NCBI GenBank assembly: GCA_027482795.1 | Contig: JAIXVS010000105.1 | Location: 1 to 5,779, forward strand | From: Rhodobacter sp. | GTDB lineage: Bacteria; Pseudomonadota; Alphaproteobacteria; Rhodobacterales; Rhodobacteraceae | Length of the DNA stretch: 5,779 bases | Direction of reading: 5' to 3' | Part shown: one piece after another, positions 1-5,474 of the stretch | Layout: every line of letters begins with the position of its first letter | Numbering within the stretch: position 1 is the first letter of the stretch | The notes under the pieces: model-generated | Database searches by the model: none | Seen by the model: only the letters and a program-made list of their open reading frames with translations | What the model was told of the DNA's origin: nothing | Position numbers and translations under genes: made by a program

Positions 1-417
1 GCCCAAAGGTTCGACCATGCCAATCAGACCGTGATCTTCCAACATGGGTTTGAGTGCAGACAGGGCGGTGTGCAGGGCATCGCGGCGTTCATCCTCGCCC
101 ATAACCAGATTGTCGTTGCGCGGGATCAGCGACACCGCTTCGGCCCCTGCCGCCTGCGCGATTTTCATCAGCGCTAGGGCTTCTTCGGCCTTGGCCGCCG
201 ACCAATCGTTAAACCGCTTTACCTCGGCCAAGGCCAGAATGCGCAGGCCCTTACCGCGCGCCATTGCGCCCGCCACGGCGGGAGAAAGGCCATCAAACAG
301 CGCTTGGGGCAGATCGTTGCGCACCTCGATTCCCACCATGCCAAGGTTTTGCGCTGTGTCCAAAAGCTGCACATAGCTTTGCTTGGCCACCGTCATGTGA
401 TTAAGCGCGAAATTCAT
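1..417 (-). CDS. Sugar/cyclitol isomerase-epimerase, xylose isomerase-like TIM barrel (N-terminal part)
   Basis: Partial gene read on the minus strand. The ATG is at 417-415 and the frame stays open for 139 codons to the left edge, so roughly the second half of a protein of usual length 250-280 is missing. The N-terminus (MNFALNHMTV) and the first strand-helix units, with GIEVRND near residue 27, ALAEVKRFNDW near 70 and EAVSLIPRND near 95, follow the xylose isomerase-like / AP endonuclease 2 TIM-barrel pattern shared by IolI, IolE, IolH and hydroxypyruvate isomerase. The last visible residues, MVEPLG, carry a Glu where IolI-type enzymes have their first metal ligand. A GGGG stretch at 423-426 lies five bases before the start. 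Family membership is well supported. The substrate cannot be read from half a protein; an inosose or keto-sugar is plausible given the neighbours. It follows the LacI gene on the same strand, with 142 bases between them. Confidence 0.85.
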   Translation of the reverse strand, partial: MNFALNHMTVAKQSYVQLLDTAQNLGMVGIEVRNDLPQALFDGLSPAVAGAMARGKGLRILALAEVKRFNDWSAAKAEEALALMKIAQAAGAEAVSLIPRNDNLVMGEDERRDALHTALSALKPMLEDHGLIGMVEPLG

Positions 418-559
418 TCCATCCCCGTGTGTTTGCCTGCCAGTTTTTCGGGCAGATGCTGTGGATGGAATTAACGTTCTAAATTTTAAGGGGGCAATCC
501 AAATCAGCAGTGTGACGAAAATGCGCGGAAAAAACGCCGATCATTTTGATGTTTTTTCG
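418..559. promoter_or_regulatory. Intergenic region upstream of the TIM-barrel gene, probable promoter
   Basis: This gap separates the LacI stop from the TIM-barrel start. It is AT-richer than the flanking genes around 471-560. On the minus strand there is a TTAAAAT stretch (483-489) that could serve as a -10 element, but no convincing -35 is spaced to it, so no promoter is called precisely. A 5-bp stem (CTGCC at 437-441, GGCAG at 451-455) lies close to the start codon and is weak. The two repressor-motif copies in and beside this gap are listed separately. No intrinsic terminator of the LacI gene is obvious, so read-through from lacI into the TIM-barrel gene is also possible. Confidence 0.4.
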
Positions 560-562
560 TCA
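513..562. promoter_or_regulatory. Putative LacI-type operator pair at the 3' end of the repressor gene
   Basis: TGACGAAAA at 513-521 and TTTTCGTCA at 554-562 are perfect 9-base inverted copies with 32 bases between them. The CG steps of the two copies are 42 bases apart, close to four helical turns. The right copy overlaps the repressor stop codon (560-562). The core TTTCGTCA is the same as in the two arms of the palindrome upstream of the repressor gene (1622-1655), although there the arms point inward and here they point outward. I see no other copy in the window. Its position just upstream of the TIM-barrel gene suggests that this gene is controlled by the repressor. Binding is inferred. 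An RNA stem with a long loop is an alternative reading, but it has little GC. Confidence 0.5.
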
Positions 563-1600
563 AAGCGACTCGGCCACATAGATGTCGGGATGAAAGAAAA
601 TCTGGCCCAAATCAGATACTTCCCCGCTGCGGGTCGCGACATCGACCATGCGCGAAAACAGCTCGCGGCACAGCTTTTCCAGCGGGGTTTCAGTGACCAA
701 GGTCACCAGCCCTTCGGCCAAACCTTGGCGGGTGTCGGGGGTTAGAACGGGGGCGACAAAGACCAAATCGCCCGGGTTTCGCGATTCGCGCAGGGCGGCT
801 ACGGCCCCCTCGACCCCACCGCCCGACACGAATATCCCGCGCAGGTTGGCGTGTTTGTTCAGCGCGTCCAACGTCGCCTCATAGGTCAGTTGGCGCGTTT
901 CCAGATTGACGATGGTATCAAGCACTTCTAAATGCGGGGCCACTTCGCGCAGATAGCCGCGATAGCCCGCTTCGCGCAGCTCGTGCCCGTGAAAACGGTG
1001 GCCGCCGACAAAGACCAGCAGCTTGCCAGGCAGTTTGGCACCAATGGCCGTAATCCAGCCCGCAGTGCGGCCAACCTTGAGATTATTCAGGCCCAAATAG
1101 CCAACGCGCACGCCTTGGGCAAAGTCGGACAGCAGCGAAAACACCCGAATGCCCTGCGCGCGCAGGTCTTCGACAGCGGCGGTGACTTCGGGGTGGTTCA
1201 CGCCCGTTCCCGCCACAACATCGCAGCGCCCCGCCATGCTGCGCAGGGTGGCCGCCATATCACTGGGCGATTGGCTGGGCGAAAATTCCAGCACAAGTTT
1301 GGCGCGCACGCTTGTCACTTGCGCAATAGCCGATTGCAATTCATGGGCAAAGGCCTTGTAAAAATCCTGCCCCTGTTTGTGCAGCACCACGCCAAGACGC
1401 ACCTCGCGGGGCGCTGATTTTGGGGCCATATCATGGGCAAGGCGCAGCGCGGCAGGATGGCCGATTCGCTGCGCGACGGCCAAGATGCGCGCCCGCGTGG
1501 CAGGCGAGACCGTTTCGCGCCCGTTCAGCGCGCGGTCTATCGTCGCCAGCGAGACGCCCGACGCCTCGGCAAGATCAATAAGGCTGGCACGTTTGGCCAT
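560..1600 (-). CDS. LacI-family transcriptional repressor
   Basis: A 346-residue protein, normal length for the family. The start is the ATG at 1600-1598, six bases after a GGGAG box (1607-1611). Longer readings of this frame, up to 2512, would run antisense through the desaturase and are not real. Residues 5-25 form the LacI helix-turn-helix (LIDLAEASGVSLATIDRALNG) with the TIDRALNG variant of the recognition helix. The usual hinge sequence PNxxARxL is absent; IGHPAALRLAHDM stands in its place, as in a rhizobial-type LacI subgroup I recall. From about residue 67 a periplasmic-binding-protein-like effector domain follows (RLGVVLHKQGQDFYKAF, VGYLGLNNLKVGRTAG, GIFVSGGGVEGAVAAL), the type that binds a free sugar or cyclitol. 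The gene is divergent from the oxygenase operon and upstream of the TIM-barrel gene on its own strand, and likely represses both and itself. The effector is unknown. Confidence 0.93.
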   Translation of the reverse strand: MAKRASLIDLAEASGVSLATIDRALNGRETVSPATRARILAVAQRIGHPAALRLAHDMAPKSAPREVRLGVVLHKQGQDFYKAFAHELQSAIAQVTSVRAKLVLEFSPSQSPSDMAATLRSMAGRCDVVAGTGVNHPEVTAAVEDLRAQGIRVFSLLSDFAQGVRVGYLGLNNLKVGRTAGWITAIGAKLPGKLLVFVGGHRFHGHELREAGYRGYLREVAPHLEVLDTIVNLETRQLTYEATLDALNKHANLRGIFVSGGGVEGAVAALRESRNPGDLVFVAPVLTPDTRQGLAEGLVTLVTETPLEKLCRELFSRMVDVATRSGEVSDLGQIFFHPDIYVAESL

Positions 1601-1621
1601 CTGCGTCTCCCGATGAGGTTT

Positions 1622-1655
1622 TTTCGTCAAATCGGTGATAGCAGATTTGACGAAA
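1622..1655. promoter_or_regulatory. Putative LacI operator: 12-10-12 inverted repeat in the divergent promoter
   Basis: TTTCGTCAAATC at 1622-1633 and GATTTGACGAAA at 1644-1655 are perfect inverted copies, 12 of 12 bases, around a 10-base spacer. The CG steps are 26 bases apart. The element ends 22 bases before the repressor start and about 84 bases before the desaturase start, where it could block both promoters. The same TTTCGTCA core recurs twice at the other end of the repressor gene. A perfect 12-base repeat in the only divergent promoter, next to a LacI gene, is strong circumstantial evidence for an autoregulatory operator. Binding itself is inferred. Confidence 0.72.
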
Positions 1656-1662
1656 TGAGGCG

Positions 1663-1680
1663 AGCCCCAATTTCGGGGCT
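1663..1680. other. GC-rich hairpin in the leader region of the oxygenase operon
   Basis: AGCCCC (1663-1668) and GGGGCT (1675-1680) form a perfect 6-bp stem with a six-base loop. Only TT followed by TCC comes next on the plus strand, so it lacks the U-run of a standard intrinsic terminator. It lies 58 bases before the desaturase start. It could be an attenuator-like leader stem, a second protein-binding palindrome, or an end-point for the minus-strand transcript. The structure is seen; its function is unknown. Confidence 0.4.
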
Positions 1681-1738
1681 TTCCGCCAAATGGAATTTGC
1701 ATTCTAAAATCGCCGCAAAGCATAGAGCGCGGGAGAGC

Positions 1739-2821
1739 ATGATGGGAAAGCGTGATTACAATTTGCTGGGGCCAGATGCGCAGCGTGCGGTTCAAACAGG
1801 TTTGGCGGCAGCGCAGTGGTACCATTCGGACGTGCCGCGCCGCGAGATGAAAGAATTGATGCAGCGCAGCGATGGCCCTGCGATCCGCGACACGGTTATT
1901 CTGCTTGTGGCATTGGCGGCCTTTGCCGCGCTTGGCATTGCGCTGTGGCCCAGTTATTGGGCCATTCCATTTTGGCTGGCTTACGGTGTTCTGTATGGCA
2001 GCGCGATGGACAGCCGTTGGCACGAATGCGGCCATGGCACTGCGTTCAAAACCCCGTGGATGAACACCGCCGTTTATGAAATTGCCAGCTTTTGCATGAT
2101 GCGCAATTCGGCGACATGGCGGTGGAGCCATGCACGCCATCACACCGACACGGTGATTGTCGGGCGCGATCCTGAAATTGCGGTCATGCGCCCGCCCGTT
2201 TTCTTCAAAGTGCTGGCAAATTTTGTTGGTCTGTTCGATGCGGCATCGGGCCTGACGCGGATGGTGTATAACGCACTTGGCAGGGTGCATCCTGAAGAAG
2301 CCGTGTATATTCCTACGCAAGAGCAGCACAAAGTCATCCGCGTGGCACGAATTTCGGTTGCCATTTACGGGCTGACCATCGGCTTGGCCATTTGGACAGG
2401 TTCGATCCTGCCGCTGATGGTGATTGGCCTGCCGCGTCTTTATGGCGCGTGGCATCATGTGATGACGGGGCTTTTGCAGCATGGCGGCCTTGCCGACAAT
2501 GTCACCGACCACCGCCTAAACAGCCGCACGGTTTACATGAACAGGGTCAGCCGCTTTATCTATTGGAACATGAATTACCATGTCGAGCATCACATGTTCC
2601 CCATGGTGCCCTATCACGCGCTGCCTGCGCTGCACGCAAAGATCAAGCACGATCTGCCCGCGCCAAACCTATCGATAGCGCAGGGTTTTGCCGAGATGTG
2701 GCCCGCACTGCGCCGCCAATTGGCCAATGAGGATTACTTTATCCAGCGCGCTTTGCCGCCCACTGCGCAACCCTACCGCACAGATTTTCATGCTGCCGCT
2801 TTGGGCAGTGCCACAAGATAA
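1739..2821 (+). CDS. Membrane di-iron fatty acid desaturase/hydroxylase family protein, MocD-like
   Basis: A 360-residue integral-membrane non-haem di-iron oxygenase. The start is ATG at 1739 or the adjacent ATG at 1742; the GGGAG at 1731-1735 fits the second slightly better (six bases). The frame is open back to 1433, but that extension lies over the repressor gene and the operator. Three histidine boxes are complete: HECGH (95-99), HARHH (131-135) and HVEHH (281-285). Additional His residues stand in AWHH (239-240), LLQH (248) and TDHRLNSRT (258), as expected for the metal-ligand set of this family. Hydrophobic spans at about 52-70, 72-90 and 212-232 fit membrane helices. The next gene is a Rieske ferredoxin, its likely electron donor. 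This pairing matches MocD/MocE of rhizopine catabolism, where the pair is proposed to take part in O-demethylation. Family assignment is firm. The substrate (sugar or cyclitol ether, lipid, or other) is inferred only from context. Confidence 0.92.
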   Translation: MMGKRDYNLLGPDAQRAVQTGLAAAQWYHSDVPRREMKELMQRSDGPAIRDTVILLVALAAFAALGIALWPSYWAIPFWLAYGVLYGSAMDSRWHECGHGTAFKTPWMNTAVYEIASFCMMRNSATWRWSHARHHTDTVIVGRDPEIAVMRPPVFFKVLANFVGLFDAASGLTRMVYNALGRVHPEEAVYIPTQEQHKVIRVARISVAIYGLTIGLAIWTGSILPLMVIGLPRLYGAWHHVMTGLLQHGGLADNVTDHRLNSRTVYMNRVSRFIYWNMNYHVEHHMFPMVPYHALPALHAKIKHDLPAPNLSIAQGFAEMWPALRRQLANEDYFIQRALPPTAQPYRTDFHAAALGSATR

Positions 2822-2830
2822 GAGGATACC

Positions 2831-3148
2831 ATGCCCCATTGGATAGACGCCTGCGCCACAGGCGACATCGACGCCGAAGACCTGATCCGTTTTGATCACG
2901 CCAATCAGACCTTTGCGATATACCACGCGCCCGAAGGCGATTTTTATGCCACGGCAGGCCAATGCACCCATGAAGCTGTACATTTGTGCGATGGTTTGGT
3001 GATGGGTCATCTGATCGAATGCCCCAAGCATAACGGCCAGTTCGACTATCGCACGGGCGAGGCAAAACGCGCCCCTGTTTGCGCGCCCCTGCGCACCTAT
3101 CCTGTCAAAGTTGAAGATGGGCGCGTTTTTATTGATGTGGACGCATGA
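2831..3148 (+). CDS. Rieske-type [2Fe-2S] ferredoxin, MocE family
   Basis: A 105-residue soluble electron carrier. The Rieske cluster motif is complete: C45-T-H47, then sixteen residues, then C64-P-K-H67. It is followed by the usual GQFDYRTGEAKRAPV stretch and a C-terminal strand-rich end (LRTYPVKVEDGRVFI). The length matches stand-alone Rieske ferredoxins such as MocE or the biphenyl-dioxygenase ferredoxins. It begins nine bases after the desaturase stop, with an AGAGGA box at 2821-2826, and its TGA overlaps the ATG of the next gene (ATGA at 3145-3148), so the three genes are probably translated from one mRNA. It presumably delivers electrons to the upstream di-iron enzyme. The reductase that would recharge it (a MocF-type FAD protein) is not in the window. 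Confidence 0.94.
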   Translation: MPHWIDACATGDIDAEDLIRFDHANQTFAIYHAPEGDFYATAGQCTHEAVHLCDGLVMGHLIECPKHNGQFDYRTGEAKRAPVCAPLRTYPVKVEDGRVFIDVDA

Positions 3149-3945
3149 TGCGGAATGCTCGGATGACTGTGGCCGATTTGCGCGCGGCAAAAGGGCAGCG
3201 CGTATTGACGATGCTATACGTGGAAACGCCCGATGAGGCGGCGGCAGCGGCGGCGGCGGGGGTGGATGTATTGTCGATCATCGCGCCCCTATGGAACGCC
3301 CAGATGCGCGCGGCGGCGGGGGATTGCTTTGTGCAGGTTGGTCTTTTGTATGGCGAATTGGTGACCACCGAAGATTACCTGCGCGCGGGTTTTGCAGCCC
3401 GTGCCGTTGGGGGCGATGCCTATTACTGCGGGGCGGGATTGGGCACAGTGCGCGCGCTGGCGGGCGAAGGGTTGCCCGTGGTGGGCCATGTGGGGTTGGT
3501 TCCATCCAAAGCCACTTGGACAGGCGGGTTTAAGGCCGTGGGAAAAACGGCCGCATCCGCCCTGTACGTGGCCGCCGAAATGCGCGCATTAGAACAGGCG
3601 GGCGCGGTGGCGGTCGAGTTAGAGGTTGTGCCAGCCCGCGTGGGGGCAGAACTGTCGCGCAGATCACCGCTGGTGACCTTTGGCATGGGGGCGGGCAGCG
3701 GCACTGATGCGCAATATCTGTTTGCCGAAGATGTTTTGGGCTGCACGCGCGGCCACCGCCCACGCCATGCCAAAACCTATCGTAATTTCGCCGCGGAATA
3801 TGCGCGCCTGCAGACCGAACGGATCGCTGCGTTTGGCGAGTTTGTGGCCGATGTAAAGGCGGGCCGCTATCCCGCCGCCGCACATGACGTGGCGGTCGAG
3901 GATGCAGAATTTGCGGCGTTCTTGGCAGGGCTTGGGGATTATTAA
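3145..3945 (+). CDS. PanB-like (ketopantoate hydroxymethyltransferase superfamily) protein without the usual metal ligands
   Basis: A 266-residue protein that aligns with PanB along most of its length: VADLRAAKG near 9, GHVGLVP at 114-120 (PanB GHLGLTP), GGFKAVGK at 127-134 (PanB GGYKVQG), VELEVVPA at 157-164 (PanB LVLECVP), FGMGAGSGTDAQ at 179-190 (PanB GIGAG..TDGQ) and AGRYPAAAHD at 239-248 (PanB SGVYPGEEH). H115 and E160 match E. coli H136 and the catalytic E181. The segments that carry the Mg ligands differ. VGDSLG (D45) reads SIIAPLW, LADLPF (D84) reads VQVGLLY, and KIEGG (K112/E114) reads YYCGAG. All three carboxylates therefore seem lost, so synthesis of ketopantoate is unlikely. The ATG at 3145 overlaps the ferredoxin stop; starts at 3148 or 3163 (M7, directly before the conserved region) are possible. 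An Ala-rich run (32-38) is coded by GCG/GCA repeats. Automatic annotation would probably call it panB. The fold is well supported; the true reaction is unknown. Confidence 0.82.
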   Translation: MMRNARMTVADLRAAKGQRVLTMLYVETPDEAAAAAAAGVDVLSIIAPLWNAQMRAAAGDCFVQVGLLYGELVTTEDYLRAGFAARAVGGDAYYCGAGLGTVRALAGEGLPVVGHVGLVPSKATWTGGFKAVGKTAASALYVAAEMRALEQAGAVAVELEVVPARVGAELSRRSPLVTFGMGAGSGTDAQYLFAEDVLGCTRGHRPRHAKTYRNFAAEYARLQTERIAAFGEFVADVKAGRYPAAAHDVAVEDAEFAAFLAGLGDY

Positions 3946-3947
3946 GA

Positions 3948-3960
3948 CTGCACGGTGCAG
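3948..3960. other. Short palindrome at the convergent gene junction
   Basis: CTGCAC (3948-3953) and GTGCAG (3955-3960) are inverted around one base, in the 32-base gap between the convergent PanB-like and GH4 genes. As RNA it would fold as a 5-bp stem with a three-base loop. No T-run follows on either strand, so it does not meet the usual form of an intrinsic terminator. Further on, GCCC-TT-GGGC (3960-3969) and the 8-base palindrome GGCGCGCC (3967-3974) add more symmetry. Termination here, if any, would be weak or Rho-dependent. Confidence 0.25.
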
Positions 3961-3977
3961 CCCTTGGGCGCGCCGCG

Positions 3978-5474
3978 TTATCCCATAACCTTAGTGCCCA
4001 GCCCGTGGCTTTCGGATGCCTTCTTCTTGGCCGAGGCGGCGCGCAGTTCGTCCACGCTGCGCACATCCAGCCGCGCGGCACCTGCCCATTCGCGGGTTTT
4101 CACGCGCGGGTTTTCTAGGCGCTTTTTGGCATCTGGAATGGCGTGGGCGTATTGGGGCAGCCACTGGGCTTGGGCGACCAGCATTTCATCCACCATCTGC
4201 CACACCTCTTCTGGGTTGCAGATGGCCCCGACCAGTGGGTCGTGCAGCATGGACTGTTTCAGCAGGTCAACATCGCCCGTCACCGCCGCCATCATCCCCA
4301 TGCGCTGCACCGAAACCGACACGTTGCAGGTGGCAGCGCAGGCAAGGGGCAGGGTGATGCCTTCCACCATATTGATGCCGAAACGGTCCACAAAGCCTGG
4401 GCTTTCGATGATGCAATCATCGGGCAGGTTGCGGATGACCCCGTTGTTTTTCACATTGAAATGCCCGCGATAGGTGCGGTTCGTCTCTAGCCCTTCAAGG
4501 ATATGGCTGGCGTGTTCATCGGTGCGGGCGGCGGGGACAAGGGGTTTGCCTGCCTCGTCCAAGAACATCGGAAAATCGGTTTCAAACCAATTGCGGTTTT
4601 CGGTCGTATAGCGCAGATAGCCGCCCGTCTCGCCGTGAATCCAGTCATCGGTGGAAATCCAGTCCATAATCTGATCGGGGCGCTTGCGATACCACGGCAG
4701 GTATTCGGACAAATGTCCGTTGGATTCGGTGGAATAATAGCCAAAGCGTTTCAGCACATCGATGCGCACCTTTTCCTGTTTGGAAAAGGTTGGGTGGGCC
4801 TGAAACGCCGCAAGCAGTTCATCTTTGCCAATTTGGCGGCCCTTGTGGCGGATATCGGTGTACCATGTTTGATGGTTGATGCCGCTACAGATAATGTCCA
4901 CTTCCGCCATCGGCACGCGCAGCGCTGCCGCAATCTGGCGATGCCCGTTTTGCACGCCGTGGCACAGGCCCACGGTCTTCACGCCGCCATGATCGATTGC
5001 CGCCCATGTCATCATCGCCATTGGGTTGGCATAGTTCAGCATCAGGGCGTTTGGCTCGGCCACTTCGCGGATGTCGCGGCAAAACTCCAGCATGGCGGCG
5101 ATACCGCGCTGCGCATACATAATGCCGCCTGCGCAGATCGTATCGCCAACGCATTGATCCACCCCGTATTTCAGCGGAATGCGGATATCATCGGCAAAGG
5201 CATCAAGCCCGCCAATGCGCACCACATTCATCACATAGCGTGCACCTGTAAGTGCGGCGCGGCGGTCGGTTGTGGCGGTGACGGTGGTTTTCAGCCCGTT
5301 CACATCGACAATGCGGCGAATAATCTGCGCCGCCATGTCCAGATTGGCGGCGTTGATATCGGTCAGCGCGATTTCGATATTCTCAAATTCGGGCACCATC
5401 AAAATATCGCTGCACAGCTTTTTGGTAAACCCAACGCTGCCAGCGCCGATGATGGTGATTTTGAACGCGGTCAT
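3978..5474 (-). CDS. GH4 family NAD- and Mn-dependent alpha-glycosidase (MelA/AglA/LplD-like)
   Basis: A 498-residue cytoplasmic enzyme; GH4 proteins usually have 430-490 residues. The start is ATG at 5474-5472: MTAFKITIIGAG gives the Rossmann strand directly at the N-terminus, and AGGAG (5483-5487) lies eight bases upstream. Earlier starts fall inside the preceding gene. The NAD-binding motif is GAGSVGF (10-16). LNYANPMAM (146-154) is the conserved N-P segment. GLCHGVQNG (169-177) contains the Mn-binding Cys (C171), and GINHQTWY (198-205) the Mn-binding His (H201). GH4 enzymes oxidise C3, eliminate the aglycon and reduce again. The CHG signature after C171 suits a non-phosphorylated substrate. 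As I recall the GH4 subgroup signatures, CHSV marks alpha-galactosidases and CHGx the alpha-glucuronidase type, so an alpha-uronide substrate should be considered. The ATGA overlap with the upstream gene implies coupled translation. Confidence 0.93.
   Translation of the reverse strand: MTAFKITIIGAGSVGFTKKLCSDILMVPEFENIEIALTDINAANLDMAAQIIRRIVDVNGLKTTVTATTDRRAALTGARYVMNVVRIGGLDAFADDIRIPLKYGVDQCVGDTICAGGIMYAQRGIAAMLEFCRDIREVAEPNALMLNYANPMAMMTWAAIDHGGVKTVGLCHGVQNGHRQIAAALRVPMAEVDIICSGINHQTWYTDIRHKGRQIGKDELLAAFQAHPTFSKQEKVRIDVLKRFGYYSTESNGHLSEYLPWYRKRPDQIMDWISTDDWIHGETGGYLRYTTENRNWFETDFPMFLDEAGKPLVPAARTDEHASHILEGLETNRTYRGHFNVKNNGVIRNLPDDCIIESPGFVDRFGINMVEGITLPLACAATCNVSVSVQRMGMMAAVTGDVDLLKQSMLHDPLVGAICNPEEVWQMVDEMLVAQAQWLPQYAHAIPDAKKRLENPRVKTREWAGAARLDVRSVDELRAASAKKKASESHGLGTKVMG

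Larger units (their letters stand above)
1601..1738. promoter_or_regulatory. Divergent promoter region between lacI-type gene and oxygenase operon
   Basis: A 138-base gap between two divergent start codons must hold both promoters. It contains the 34-base palindrome (1622-1655) and a GC-rich hairpin (1663-1680), both listed separately. TTGACG at 1647-1652, inside the right palindrome arm, resembles a -35 box for the operon, but no good -10 lies 16-18 bases further. TAAAAT at 1705-1710 resembles a -10 but lacks a matching -35. Exact promoters are therefore not assigned. Confidence 0.55.

Noticed and set aside
437..455. CTGCC/GGCAG stem upstream of the TIM-barrel gene
   Set aside because: It has only five pairs with a nine-base loop and no T-run, too weak to call a terminator or a regulatory RNA.
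932..1417. 161-codon plus-strand frame inside the repressor gene
   Set aside because: It is an antisense shadow of a well-supported LacI protein, with no ribosome site or recognisable domain.
1433..1738. 102-codon upstream extension of the desaturase frame
   Set aside because: It overlaps the repressor HTH region and the divergent promoter, its sequence is unlike any desaturase N-terminus, and a ribosome site precedes 1739/1742.
1601..2512. 304-codon N-terminal extension of the repressor frame on the minus strand
   Set aside because: It runs antisense through the desaturase with its intact histidine boxes and across the operator. The HTH domain and a ribosome site fix the repressor start at 1600.
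3237..3260. GCG-rich triplet run as a possible phase-variable repeat
   Set aside because: The run is interrupted (GCA, GGG) and encodes a normal Ala-rich helix in the PanB-like fold. A change in triplet number would not shift the frame.
3967..3974. GGCGCGCC palindrome at the convergent junction
   Set aside because: An 8-base GC-only palindrome is readily expected by chance in this composition and nothing else supports a function.
3530..4081. 183-codon minus-strand frame spanning the end of the PanB-like and GH4 genes
   Set aside because: It has an Arg/Pro-rich shadow composition and crosses two real genes.
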